Assembly: GCA_011037195.1 (NCBI GenBank)
Contig: JAAEAF010000663.1
Coordinates: 1-64,000, forward strand
From: Triatoma infestans
Lineage: Eukaryota > Arthropoda > Insecta > Hemiptera > Reduviidae
Length of the DNA: 64,000 bases
Reading direction: 5' to 3'
Numbering within the stretch: the first letter of the stretch is position 1; each line of letters starts with the position of its first letter. The notes beneath the pieces are model-generated. The model was not told the origin of the DNA and made no database searches. It saw only the letters and a program-made list of their open reading frames with translations. Below, piece after piece: positions 10,720 through 21,689 of the stretch. The translations under genes and the position numbers were made by a program.

Positions 10720-12090
10720 GCATAAAGGGTTTACATGGTAGGACAGGGTTTTATGGAATTTTATATAAGAAGAGGAAGCAACATCGGTCACGAATGGGAT
10801 TGTTTGTTTTTTTTGAGAAGAGGGGCAATGCACCGCGACCCTTTTCGATCTATTGTCCTATGCCCCCTGGGTGCCGCAGGCTATTGCCCACAACACCCGA
10901 ACAGATGTCCTTCTCTGAACATCCGTTCTACAAAACCTCCAATAACTTGACGGGCTCTAGAGAGGGTATATCGCCTTCCACCACCTGGTAGCTACCCAGG
11001 TTCTTGAATCTTCTCTCAGTGGCAACCTCGCAGTCTGTTAGGAGATGTAGTGGGAGTTTCCTCCAGCTCCCCAGAATCTGCATGAGCTGTCACTTTCCAA
11101 ACCCAGCTTCACCAGGCGTCCTCTAAGTCGGTAATGCCCCGTGAGGAAACCCGGAAGAACGCGGAGCTTGTTCTTGCTCAATCCGATGCAGGCTTCCGAT
11201 CTCCATTGGTTATAATGGGATACTAAGGTCATTGTGGATTGTACGGTCCGAGACAAAGTAGGGAGCGTTACCAATGGCGCCCAGAATTTTTGATTCAAGG
11301 AATTGGATTCGTTGAATATTGGAACACTTAGCGGAGCCTCAAAGTTCTATTCCGTTGCCCAGATAGGTTTTATGATTGAGTTGTATATTAGTCGTTTGTT
11401 TAGTAATGTCAGTTTAGATCTGTTGTCAAGTATTCTTTTAAGCATCCGGCATTTTATCCGTCGTAGCATGCATATTAGTTTTGTTTCTGACCGGTTTCGG
11501 ATTTTTATCCATCTTCAGAGGAAATTCACCAAGTTCGTGTAGACAGTTCACTTCAACGAAATGTTTCTGTTACACATACACTTACTGGTTGTATATATGT
11601 GGGAAGAAACATTTCGTTGAAGTGAACTCTCTACACGAACTTGGTGAATTTCCTCTGAAGATGGATAAAAATCCGAAACCGGTCAGAAACAAAACTAATA
11701 TGCATGCTACGACGGATAAAATAGCGGATGTTATCCAGTAAAAGGGGACCCACCCACATTTTCAACATTCTTTTAAGTAGTCTAAAACGATTGTCGTTTC
11801 AGCCTAGTGTGAGCATGTCTGGTGTTTGTCTATACGGCCCAAGGTAGTGGACAACATTAACGCGAGGAAGAGAAATTCCATTGTAGTAAATTGGAGAACA
11901 GGTAATTTTCCTTAAGGTAAAAGAGATATTTCACATTTTTGTTGGTTTAACTTTATTCTCCAGTTCTTAAACCATGTGTCCAGGGAGGAAAGTTGGGATT
12001 GAAAGTTTCTTGTTGATGTTACAGGATTTTTGTGAACTGAAAGAATTGCAGTATCATCTGCATAGATAGACAGGGTGGTTTAAGGATGGG
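10720..12090 (-). pseudogene. Minus-strand LINE RT and C-terminal tail, interrupted
   Basis: Read on the minus strand from about 12,090, broken frames show RT landmarks: a decayed ADD-box neighbourhood, then ITCSPIYYNGISLPRVNVV, and beyond the insert at 11,443-11,766 NKRLIYNSIIKPIW. These are typical of Jockey-superfamily RT palm and thumb. A C-terminal piece (11,298-11,038) reads LSKNKLRVLPGFLTGHYRLR and then SSCRFWGAGGN, the zinc-domain tail of RNase-H-bearing LINEs with one Cys changed to Trp. No RNase H lies between, so this is either a deleted element or two LINEs joined. Many stops make it non-functional. The part below about 10,900 is probably its 3' UTR. Confidence 0.75.
11443..11766. 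mobile_element. Inverted-pair insert with hammerhead-like motifs and 11-bp TSD
   Basis: A 324-bp insertion splits the LINE RT. Identical 11-mers attcttttaag flank it (11,432-11,442 and 11,767-11,777), and the RT reading resumes across them. The insert is a long inverted repeat: 11,446-11,555 is the reverse complement of 11,605-11,725 around a centre near 11,590. Each arm carries the order CTGAAGA, hairpin (GGAT aaaa ATCC), GAAA, CCGGTC; the plus-strand copy is 11,655-11,684 and the minus-strand copy is 11,488-11,520. That order is the layout of a type I hammerhead ribozyme core. Penelope-like elements are known to carry hammerheads in terminal repeats and to make target duplications of this size, so a non-autonomous relative is inferred. 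One extra U before the hairpin is a deviation. Confidence 0.7.
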
Positions 12091-12094
12091 TAGG

Positions 12095-12450
12095 AATGAC
12101 GGTAGTGTATATATTTTTTTCTGAGAAATGTTTCAAAGAAAAGCGATACATTTTTATCAGTTCGCTGAGCATTTCAAGTTTAAAGAGTAGCCATATTGGT
12201 TCCAGTTCTGTAAAGGTGTATTTCCGGTTAACTGATTTTCTTCAAATTTGCTTGAATGCTTGCAATGTTTCAAATGTTTATTAATATTGTACAGGTAATA
12301 AATCCACATATTGTACTGAAGTTGTACTTTAGAAAAAAGCTATAACGCTACTATTTCTTCAGGAATCCCCAAATGTCAATTTTCCCATAAAAAGTGATAG
12401 CTAATTAATAATATTAATATATATTTCAGAAGTTGTATAAATAAACTTTT
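12095..12450 (-). repeat. Repeat A internal fragment
   Basis: Minus-strand copy of the inner unit of repeat A, recognised by the ggtgtatttccggttaactg and ttttcttcaaa blocks that parallel 12,820-12,860 and 13,100-13,120. No coding potential. Confidence 0.5.
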
Positions 12451-12569
12451 TTATAAAATTGGTACAACATATTAATAGGCTATGGCAAAAGCCGTTTGCC
12501 AGAGTTTACTGTTCATCGTGAAGATATAAAAACACATCAAAAAAACATTTCACAAACAAAAAAAAGAAG

Positions 12570-12574
12570 CGAAA

Positions 12575-12609
<35 letters not shown>

Positions 12610-12612
12610 AAG
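12570..12612. repeat. (AAAT)n microsatellite
   Basis: About ten uninterrupted AAAT units. Confidence 0.95.
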
Positions 12613-12684
12613 TACATAATAGAAGTAAAAGCACGAATAAAAACTGAAAGTGATCTTCTATGCACTAATCAGAGGGAGAAAGAG

Positions 12685-13224
12685 AATAAAAAAAAATCTG
12701 GTGTGAAACACTCACACAACTTTCTATTACTCCAGTTCTCAAAATTATAATTGACACATTTTATACTCTGTGTACTAAATTTAATGAAATTCGTCGAAAA
12801 CTGAAAAAAACTGTTCAGTAAAAGCGCACTTCTGGTTTACTAATTTTCTTGAAACTAGGAATTTTGGGCATCTATTTATTTCTAATTAATTTCATTTGGA
12901 TGATAGAATTGTATAATCAACTATGATAGCACTTTAAAAAAAATCATAACCCCTCCTCTCCCCATAACTGCCCTTTAATGAATTTTCCCAGAAAAATGTT
13001 TCTAATAAAAGTTGTAGCTCTTTGTATGTGTAGTTGATATTATAAGGTTCAAGAAACTCGTCGGATCCATTTTTGAGAAAAACGCAAAAAAGTAAGTCTA
13101 GTAAAGTGATACTTCCGGTTGAGGAATTTTGTCAGATAACATACTGTCAGATTCCTTGGTGATACCTAAACAGGAATATCAAGTTTCAACTATCTACGGT
13201 TTTTCGTTTTTGAGCTATGCTGTT

Positions 13225-13261
<37 letters not shown>

Positions 13262-13390
13262 CATTTGCTAAAAACCACTTCTATGGACTCAGTGGACCAC
13301 AAAATGGATATTTCCGGTGAAAACTCGATATCAAAACTTTGACACGATTACAATACTTCCTCTTACTAGGAGTAAGAGAAAGTAAAAGAA
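12685..13390 (-). repeat. Repeat A, near-complete copy with (CA)n
   Basis: It is the reverse complement of most of 35,477-36,478. The left end is aatctggtgtgaaacactca, then an inner unit (12,820-13,120), a (CA)n tract at 13,230-13,258 and a right end carrying the hairpin ctcttactaggagtaagag at about 13,364-13,382. Only one inner unit is present here against about two in the copy at 35.5 kb. Confidence 0.8.
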
Positions 13391-13587
13391 CTGATAATAA
13401 CAATAATAAGAGATAGTAGACTAAAAATCAGTGATCCAGTTATATTTTGCTTTCCAAGCATGGCGAGCATAGCGGGAAGGGGTCCCAAGGGTATGTCTGA
13501 CCTGTTAAGAAAGATACAAATTCCTCGCTAGAAAGTGTACGCATGGAGAAGTAAAGGGGACGAAATTCAGCTAATAAGGGACACTCT

Positions 13588-14135
13588 TGAAATGTGATTG
13601 GTGATGTTGATGTTGTATGTTTGTGTGCTGGTAGCTTGTGTAGCACGAGCGGTTTAGTAAAAGGGGCTTGTAAGTATATATGTTTAAGAGAAAGAAATAA
13701 TAAGAATAATTATGAAAACACTGGTAGATTAAATTAAATATATTATCTTTAAAGATATTTAAATATTTTACAATATCACAACTATTATGCATAATAGATC
13801 AATTGTTAATCTAGAATAAGTGTTAATCTCTATCACAGGCATGAGTTTAAGAGAGCGATTGCTGAAGCAAGTGTTCTGGCTTTGAAAGCAGAATGCATAC
13901 TGTCCGAAAGAATGCCTTTTCTTACAAAACAGTTGGCCAAGTGGCATTGTATTAATTTAACGGATTCTTGTGCCTTTGTCTCTTTATAGCAATAAGCTTA
14001 AATTATAGTACCTGACTCTTTTCACTGCACTAAGATACATTTAAAATATTAACAAAATTCTATTTTTCAAACTATTAAATATTCTAAACTATTTTTCAAA
14101 ACTATTATTTTCTTTCATTACTTTCTTCCACTACA
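13588..14135 (-). repeat. Solo LTR with 4-bp target duplication CTCT
   Basis: The minus-strand ends are TGTAGTGGAAG and ACATTTCA, giving the TG...CA termini of an LTR. The flanks are ctct at 13,584-13,587 and ctct at 14,136-14,139. It belongs to the same family as the LTRs of the element at 31,519-35,467 but is longer (548 against about 302 bp), because it keeps a middle and right section absent there. A solo LTR arises by recombination between the two LTRs of a full element. Confidence 0.85.
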
Positions 14136-14394
14136 CTCTCCCAAAAAAGTGGTATACTTTCTCACGAATACCACTATTATACCTACAGGGAGCAATTTTA
14201 TCTGATAGCTATTTATTTGCATAGATAGTATAGAAAGTTTATACACTTTGTTAAAAGAATATAAAAATATACTACTCATATGATATTCTTAATTAAAGCC
14301 TTTTTAGAAGCAAGATTCGGATGAAATTTAAGTCAGTTAGTTACGTATTGTATTCTTTAAATAATTATTCCGTTGAAATTAATTGAATTTGTAA

Positions 14395-14680
14395 GTACGT
14401 ATTATGATCGTGTCAAAATTTCGAAATTAGTTTTCACTGAAAATCCATGTTTTGAGGTTCTCTGAGTACGAAAAAATATGTGTGTGTTTGCGCATGAACA
14501 CAATATAACAAAATGAAAAATCGTAAGAAACTCAAACTTGATTTCCATTTGAGCATCACCCTTGCACCTGACACCAAAGATTTCGTTCAAAATTCAATGT
14601 CCATTTTTTTTTTTTTTTTTATACTTTTTTCGCGATTATCTCTAAAACGGCTGCAATGGATTTTCATTAAACATCGCATT
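14395..14680 (+). repeat. Repeat A fragment
   Basis: Carries gatcgtgtcaaaatttcgaa, the short TG tract at 14,479, the block aaaaatcgtaagaaactc and the T-run preceding the inner unit, all in the order of the 35.5-kb copy. The AT-rich stretch 14,680-15,040 that follows shows nothing recognisable. Confidence 0.75.
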
Positions 14681-15040
14681 CTATCTAAACACAAAAACAC
14701 CTATCACATTTATTTGAAACTTTTGTCTACAAAAAGTCAAGTTTTTTTACAGAATTTTGATATTAGTTTCTTTACGTAAAAACATTCTCAGAATATTTAA
14801 AAATCAACACAAGGAATAATCTGGTCAGATTATAATAAAACTAATTTTTGCAATGACCTTCCAAGTAACAATTCTTCCAACAAACAAATTACCAGGGTAG
14901 AGAATGTAAAAAGTAATATTTAGTTATAAACCAAATGATTGACACAATAAATAAAGGACATCTAAATTTATATTATCAAAATGAGGTTTGGAAAATTAAT
15001 TACCAAACTTAAATTTCATCGCTGATTTTAGCGTACTCTA

Positions 15041-15404
15041 GATTAGATTGGATTAGATTGGACCAGGGGGGCGGGCTCCAACACAGAAACCGCAGCCAGC
15101 TTCTTGAGGCTTATTGTGCCATTCACCTTGTGTCTAGTTGAGGAAACCTCCTCTCTCCATGAGGTCAAGGCCTTCCCCAGTAGTCATTCTTGCAGTACGA
15201 TTTCCTCCAGTCTCAACGTGCCAAAGATCTCGTACCGCAATGTGCCAATTGCAACATAGACAAACGTCTCCTCCTCTTCCTGACGTAGCTTGCACAAGGG
15301 CAAGTTAATTAACCCCACCTTATGTAGATGATTTTTGTACCATGCCCTATGAATAGGCTCCCTATCCGACAAATCTGATTCATGCACAGACTTCTCTTTT
15401 TTAG
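15041..15404 (-). pseudogene. LINE 3'-end fragment, same family as 2.2-3.9 kb
   Basis: On the minus strand it encodes a diverged version of the zinc-domain region of the LINE at 2,155-3,880: KVGLINLPLCKLRQEEEET and LRYEIFGTLRLEEIVLQE match LVDLKPLCRLCQEEEET and LRYEIFGRLRTEEIVLQE. One Cys of the zinc motif is Arg here and residues after EEEET are deleted. The 3' end is a short tandem of tctaatccaa (15,041-15,061). The 5' end is truncated and abuts a SINE. Confidence 0.8.
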
Positions 15405-15870
15405 ATTGTTATATGGGATTATTGCAATGCGACCTGAAAGATCTATTGTGCTCCCGGAGATTCTCAGTGCGCTACCGGCCTCCAAGCAGTGTTCTCTAGC
15501 TATAGACAACAGTGCCCATCACCGTACAGTGAGTTGTAGGGGCTCCTAGGAAGAGAAAATCTAAGGGCACCATGATGGATTCGAACTCGGGATCCCCTTG
15601 TTGGTAGTCCAGCGCGTTGGTAGTACCACTCAGCTAATTCCTTCCTTCTTCCTTGGCTTAGGCCAGTTAACTATAGACGGAGACCTTAGTTTGTGTACTG
15701 TGTTTGTCCTTGTCTGTAAAGGGTAGAGTATATGTACTTTAAGTGTACTGTGTACTGTTCTGACGAAGTGCATGGAGTGCATGAGCTGTGTAACCGCTGA
15801 GGTGCTACTCTCCAAGTAACTGCATGCAACAGATACCGCTTGTGGGCATTGCCTACACTTAAGGTCCTCT
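15405..15870 (-). repeat. SINE-like element, full-length copy 2
   Basis: Minus-strand copy with the same order as the copies at 9.1 and 37.7 kb. The A-box-like ttagctgagtggtactacca and B-box-like gagttcgaatccatc are near 15,620 and 15,575, the core is at 15,450-15,530 and the 3' end lies at 15,405. It sits against the truncated 5' end of the LINE fragment, so one inserted next to or into the other. Confidence 0.8.
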
Positions 15871-15899
15871 GGTTCTTCCCTTACAAAGCCCGGCATCAC

Positions 15900-17070
15900 C
15901 CCTTTCCTGTGTTTGGCTCCAATGCTTAGCCTCCTGTGTGTGTGCGGCGGTCCTCGCCGTCCTAAGCGTTCCCGAACTATAACTACGAATTCATCGTACT
16001 TGAGTATTCCAATTCAAGCAATTTGGATATTTTTGCATTACTAGTCAAAAATGAACAGCGAACAAAGATCTCTAGCTGTTTAGCTCACGAATTCTTTCGA
16101 ATCGGAAACTAAGCTCTGCACCCCAGCAAGAGTAAGTATTACTAGGTATACTGTTGAAAGGAATTCCCTCACAAAAGTTATAAAAGCAAAGTTATAGTCT
16201 TAGAATTATACAATGTTATAAATTTAGACCAAAAGTAAATCTACTTACTGGGAACACTCTTTAAACAACCCAAAACACAAAATTACACTAAAGCTGCTTA
16301 CAACCCACACTAAAAGTCTCCAGAGCATGCTAAAAATCAATTACTCCAAAAATTTAAGAACCATACATACTTTCTATATTAAAATCATTGGAATCATATT
16401 TATCATAGTTTATTGAAATCATTGGAGCATATTTCGAGAAAAATAATCGCTTACATATAAAAAAAAAAATTGATAAAACCCAACCCATTCCCGGTTAATG
16501 GTTTTTTGCCGAAACATTTGTCATCGAATTTAAACGGAATATAAAGGTTGTGGTTCCTGCGTTATTTTAATATTTTTTTGTTATGTTTAATAACAGACAT
16601 GCTGGTGTCTCTAACATAATTTTGTGCGATAGTGTTTTGTTATTGAAGGGGGCCACAAACTGTATTTCCAATGTAATCACTGTTTCAAATTGGAATCTGT
16701 ATTTCTTTGTACAATAATACAATAGAGAACGTATTAGGTAGACAAATTATTGTCTATGTTACGTTTTTCTCGCTGTTTTAAAAATTTGCTGTCACCAAAA
16801 AACATAGCAGCAAAGGGTTGTTTAAAATATTACTTCAGGGGGCTCAGGTTTTCTTGTTAGTAAATTAATAACAAATTATTTCTGTGTTATATTGAATTTT
16901 CATTGCTTTGATACCCTTAGAGGCTTAAATTCCCTTTAATCCTTTATTACGAACAAAGCCAGAGAAATGAATTCTGTTGGCCATCTTTGTTAGCTGCACA
17001 TGTGAATTTACCCTAAATTGACTGTATTAATTTGGTTTACTTTGAGTTATTTTTAATAGACACATGATAA
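15900..17070. other. AT-rich intergenic DNA
   Basis: After a short GC-richer shoulder to about 15,980 the sequence is AT-rich and I see no gene or element signature. Confidence 0.55.
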
Positions 17071-17074
17071 TTTA

Positions 17075-17982
17075 TACGAGGGTCATTCAATAAATAATGA
17101 GACAAATCGCAGTAACTCAAAAACGATTTATTTAATCAATACAGAACTTTGGCTACTTTTCAACATAGTCCCCAGCAACATATATACACTTGTCCCATCG
17201 TTCTTCTGTGTATACCCCTGGCATAAAATTCTTTGGGTTGAACTAGAAGCCACTTTTGCACCTGATTTTTAACTTCTTCATTTGAATGAAAATGTTTCCC
17301 ATTTAAGCCTCTTTAAGGGATCCAATTGGATGGAAATCCGTTCGGGGCGAGGTCAGGGCTGTAGGAGGGAATGTGGCAGGATCTCCCACCACTTCTTAAA
17401 GTTTTCTTGAGTTAACTGTGCCGTATAAGGGCGCGCGTTGTCATGAAGCAAAATCACGTCTTTAGTCAAGGAGTCCACGACGTTTCGTTCGAATGGCAGG
17501 CCTTACTGTAATACTGGATGTTGATGGTTCTGAATTAACGCGTTAATGCAAGATTCGAGGGAGGAAATTGCAACTTCAACCGGTCGTCCACTTCGTTCTC
17601 GTCACAGACACTTATACGGCCACTTTTAAACTGTTCTACATATTTGTAAACGTTCGAACGTTTTCAAACAATTATTCCCGTCCACTTTCAACATTCTTTC
17701 CTGGATTTCCCTTCACCTTCTTATGGATTTCTTCACCTTTGATACCCTGTGCGACTAAAAATCTAATCACTGAGCTTTGTTCTTCCGAGGTGCAATGCTC
17801 GAGCGGACTCGCCATTGTTAACTTAATACATTTGAGGTTATGCTTAACATATACTCTCGAACAGCTGATGAGAAACTAGGTACAAGAATGCCAACTTGAT
17901 GCACTGAAACTATTGTATTCATTAAACAAACCTTTTCTGAGCTACAGCGATTAGCCTCGTTGCTTATTGCACGACCTTCGTA
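17075..17982 (-). mobile_element. Decayed mariner transposon, internally deleted
   Basis: The imperfect terminal inverted repeats start tacgagggtcattcaataa (17,075) and, on the other strand, tacgaaggtcgtgcaataag (ending 17,982), each at a TA. The minus-strand transposase begins at an ATG near 17,814 (MASPLEHCTSEEQSSVIRFL), matching the paired-domain start of mariner transposases. The catalytic core survives only as traces (LHDNARPYTA neighbourhood at about 17,430-17,460 with frame breaks). At about 0.9 kb it is shorter than the usual 1.3 kb, so part of the centre is lost. It cannot encode a working enzyme. Confidence 0.8.
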
Positions 17983-17999
17983 AATAAAATATGTCTTTG

Positions 18000-18780
18000 G
18001 AAGATTTCGTGATTAATGGTGTATGAGATAGATAAGGCTGTAGGCATTCCACAAAAAAAAGTGTCCATCTTGCAAAAGAACTCAGTATGAGAAAGCTTTG
18101 TGCAAGATGGGTGCCGCATTTGTTAAATGCTGATCACAACCAAATGAGGAATCACGTTTCTCGGCAATGTTTGTGTCCTGTTTTAAGAAGAATGAGAACG
18201 TAGGTTCATCACTTTACATCTGAATCAAAACAACAGTCCAAGAAGTGGGTAGATCTGCATCGAAAAAAGCAAAGAAAATTGCATCAGTTGAAAAGGTTAT
18301 GGCTAGTGTTTTGTGGGGATTCCAAAGGGGATTCTTTTAATTGACTATGTACCAAAGGGCCAAATAATTACTGCGGAATACTATGCAGATCTTCTTGACC
18401 AGCTAGATGGTTTGCAAAAAAAAAAAAATCGTGTTTCACCAAGACAATGCACCGGCCCACAAAAACGCTTTGGCAATGGGAAAATTGAGGGATTTGAAGT
18501 ACCTATGAATTGTTGGAACATCCTCCCTATTCGCCAGATTTGGCTCCCTCTGACTTTTATCTACTCCCAAACCTTAATAAATTTGTGACTGGATTCCGTT
18601 TGGGTTAAATGAAGATTTAATAGCAGTGGTAAATGGACATTTTGAAGACCTTCCATAATCACACTTCAGAGACGGAATCCAATTATTGGAAAAACATCGG
18701 AAAAAGTGTGTTGAACTAAACGAAAACTACAGAGAAATATATGCATTTATTTAAAATAAAAAAACTCATTTTTCACTACT
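18000..18780 (+). pseudogene. Mariner transposase remnant, plus strand
   Basis: Frames on the plus strand show ELSMRKLCARWVPHLL (about 18,077), KKWVDLH, a block corresponding to the GVILIDY motif near 18,320-18,350, then a second catalytic segment FHQDNAPAHK-like (frame broken by an A-run at 18,415-18,428) and HPPYSPDLAPSDFYLL at about 18,520. The D-34-residue-D arrangement is that of the mariner group. Stops and the A-run insertion make it non-functional. It lies just downstream of the minus-strand mariner but has no clear terminal repeats. Confidence 0.8.
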
Positions 18781-18789
18781 ATGCCGATA

Positions 18790-19490
18790 ACTTTTCATCT
18801 TGCCCCCACGTACATGATGAAATTGCTTTCCTACATGACATGATAAATAACACATTCAACATTTAATTTTTTTTTATACAAAAAATGGAAAATTTTGTAC
18901 AAATATTTAGGGTTGATAACAGTTTGTTTTTTAATAACTTCGTTTCATGTTAGCCAAGGTTGTGGTTAGTTTGATTTTTAGGCCACATCATAGCTTTTTT
19001 TTTCTTTTTTTTTATCAGCATCACTTGATACAATTTAATTTTATTTATTTCATTGGAATGGAAAATATTTCCAATAATTAAATAAAGCAAAAAAGTATTG
19101 AAGAGAAACTTGGAATGTTGCTTTTATTTGTGTGAGAATATTTTATTGAACTAAATAATAAATATTTTATCGAAATTATTACGTTGAAAAGAATTTATTA
19201 CTCTGATGATTTATAAAATATTTTCTGCCCTTCAAATTACTCTTTGTCTTTTTTTTTTTTTTGTCATCAAGTGTTTTATTCTTTATTAATATTATTTTTT
19301 TTTTTTATGTTAATCTGGTCGTTGATCACAGAGTATATAAATAGAATATTTACTTTAACCTAAGGTAAACTTAGTGCCTTATTTCATGATATGAAAAAAC
19401 GGGCTGAAGCTTTTTATTTTACTTCCACATACTGTTAGAAAAGAAAGAATTGCAAAGTCACTGATTTCACTGAATCTACAATTTTTTTTT
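18790..19490. other. AT-rich intergenic DNA
   Basis: Low-complexity AT-rich sequence with several T-runs and a G-run at 19,493-19,501. No element or gene recognised. Confidence 0.55.
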
Positions 19491-19544
19491 TGGGGGGGGG
19501 GTCCCTTTAATTAGAAAAAGATATTTTTACAAATCGTTTTTGGT

Positions 19545-19690
19545 AAAAAAATGGCAGCAAGCTCAGATTTGGTATTCCGTTTAGAGTACTATCATCGCAT
19601 CTGACACGAAGGTTTGGCAAACTTCCGATAAATCGGAAGTACGATTTTACGGAAGTTTGTTTTTCCCAGTTTTTCACACATCTCTTTTCT
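19545..19690 (+). repeat. Repeat A fragment
   Basis: The block tattccgtttagagtactat, then cgcatctgaca and cggaagtacgattttac, follows the order of the copies at 35,690 and 38,825. Confidence 0.7.
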
Positions 19691-20215
19691 TTTTTTTGCA
19701 ACGCCGATTTGTGTTTGGCATCAAGCCATTCGCTTGGTGAGCAGCCCAATAAAGGACAGCCATCCGCTGGCACCAGGTCACTGCTCATTTTGAGTTGTAT
19801 TCATCGCGAGCATCTTTGTGTGTAGCTCCCAGGCACAATCGCTGGATCTAGTCACCGCAATGATGGCAGCTTGAGAATCTACCAGCATTACGGTGCACTT
19901 CGGTTGTGTTTGCTCAAGATAGGAGAGCGCCATTCGGGATTGCGTGTATCTCTCCATCGAAGTTAGTGCAGCCATGACACTCGAAGAGCTGGCAGAAGAC
20001 TTCTGCACCTATATGTCTAATCCCTTGCTCAGAATCATCCCGCTCTGGATTCGTCAGTAAATATGTGTAGCCAGGTTTTTTGAGAGTTATCTCAGAGCTA
20101 TCGTCTCCAGGGCTCCTCTTCTAAGTTTCCATACTTCAGAAATTGCCTGATCTGCGTTTTATTCACAAAATCGGTTCTTGCTAGTGCAAGTGGGAGGTTG
20201 AATGGGGAAATACTG
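19690..20215 (-). pseudogene. LINE RNase H remnant
   Basis: Minus-strand frames give THIYTDGS-like sequence near 20,050, then a 76-aa open frame at 20,008-19,778 with MLVDSQAAIIAV, the third RNase H block with its catalytic Asp. A decayed LQWVPADC...GNEMADLLAK-like region follows at 19,790-19,700. This is the cellular-type RNase H of a non-LTR retrotransposon. No RT is adjacent, so it is a severed 3' piece. Confidence 0.7.
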
Positions 20216-20279
20216 CCACGGCATTAACCATTGTCTCTTTTGCAAACAATTTTCTTTAAGCTTAGTATACTATTCATAC

Positions 20280-20385
20280 ACATAACTACCTAAAACTTTT
20301 CTTTCAAGCATTTTCCCGGAAAAATTTATTTTTGGAGCATCTGGGGGTGTGGGGGGGGCGGAACAGTAGAGTCTAGCCTCAGAGT
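20280..20385 (+). repeat. Repeat A inner-unit fragment
   Basis: The block cccggaaaaatttatttttgga and the G-rich run after it parallel 28,858-28,905 and 35,885-35,925 of repeat A. Confidence 0.55.
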
Positions 20386-20585
20386 TGTTTTCCGTCACAG
20401 CCTGCTTTTTTTTTTTTTGTGGTCATCAAACGCTTTCGGGCTTTCGCCCATCATCAGGATATTTTTGTCAAAACAGTGTGATAACATACATTTGCACAGA
20501 GCATATTCAGCTGATACACTTAATTATAAATATAACAAATAAATATAAATGTAACAAATACATACAATTAATACATAAAACTTAA
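20385..20585 (-). mobile_element. Hammerhead-like unit, left inverted copy
   Basis: On the minus strand the order is TATC, CTGATGA, T, hairpin GGGC-GAAA-GCCC, GAAA, then GATG (about 20,421-20,460), with the conserved 5' region tttgctctgtgc-like at 20,495-20,510. The CTGATGA core is the textbook version, but the cleavage-site side reads GCGTTT instead of CCGGTC, so this copy is probably inactive. It faces a second copy at 21,690-21,925. Confidence 0.6.
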
Positions 20586-20589
20586 ATAA

Positions 20590-21685
20590 CTGAAATGAAA
20601 TGAAAAATTGTATTCTTTTTTCGAGACATAAGCACCTAGGAACAATAACACAGAACAAAAGATGGCCTAGTGAGTCTGGCCTTGATAATTATTTACATAA
20701 CAGTATATCTATTATAATTATTCTAAATTATTTACAGTCGTAAATGAATAAAGGAGAGACAGGAAACTTCTAGGGGTTAGGAGAGATTTGTATGAAAAAG
20801 AGGTGGTGGAAAAGTGGGACTTGAAGGTATCGATGGTGGTAGCACGGCGAATAGACAAGGGTAAGGAATTCCATATTTAGGTGGCTCGGATTACACAGAA
20901 TTTTTCAAAAGTGGATGCCTTGTGAGAGGGAGTATAAAGATCGGAAGGGCGGGAGCGAATGACACGGGAGTGAACAGAAGATTTGAATTTCAGAAGTTGA
21001 AAGGGATAGGATGGTCATTGAGACTGGATGACTTGGAAGTGAAAAGATCCTAGGAAGTACTGGCGACGATGGATAGGGAGGAACCAGTTCAACTCTTGGT
21101 AGAGTGCGATATGCGGGAGACCCTGGGGATTCGGAGGATAAAACGAATAAAGCAGTTTCATAAGATGTTTAAATTTAGCTTCGAGATCACCAGAGAGGGC
21201 CCCGTACACCAAACCACCACAGTCAAAATGGGGGAATATAAGGGAGGTCACAAGAGGTTGACGGGTCATCGCTGGGCACAAGGAGATGGCGGGAGAGGTT
21301 GAACTGTCTGAGGATAAATATGGATTAGCGGATAATGTGGAAGATGTGATTTTTCCAGGAGAGGTTTTGGTCAAAGATGATTCCGAGGTTTTTTACTGAA
21401 GTACAATATTTCATCGGGATGTTGTTGAGGAAAATGATGGGGAAAGGAGCAGTGGAATTTATGAAAAATTGGGAACCTATGATGATGGCTTTTGGATTAA
21501 TCTTGGTTAAGGGAAAGCATGTTAGCTGCAGCCCCTTCGAATTAATGTTGTTAAGATCATCCTGCAGCTTGTTTATTGCATCTTGAAGATGAGAGGGCTT
21601 AAAGTAGAAGTAGATCTGGGAGTCATCGGCACAAAAGGCGATAGCTGGAATAGACAATGGATAAAGGCAGGTCATTAATATATAC
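20590..21685 (-). pseudogene. LINE RT remnant between inverted units
   Basis: Minus-strand frame 21,675-21,325 has the RT active-site box as IAFCADDSQIYFYF (FADD type), followed by NLGIIFDQNLSWKNHI. A shifted frame, 21,374-21,015, continues with HFDCGGLVYGALSGDLEAK and LNWFLPIHRRQYFLGSFHF, and a decayed VWNSLP-like end follows near 20,890-20,860. That tail without RNase H is typical of L2/CR1/Jockey-type LINEs. The 5' half with the endonuclease is missing. The 3' end has a short gaaat tandem near 20,590. Confidence 0.8.
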
Positions 21686-21689
21686 AGAA

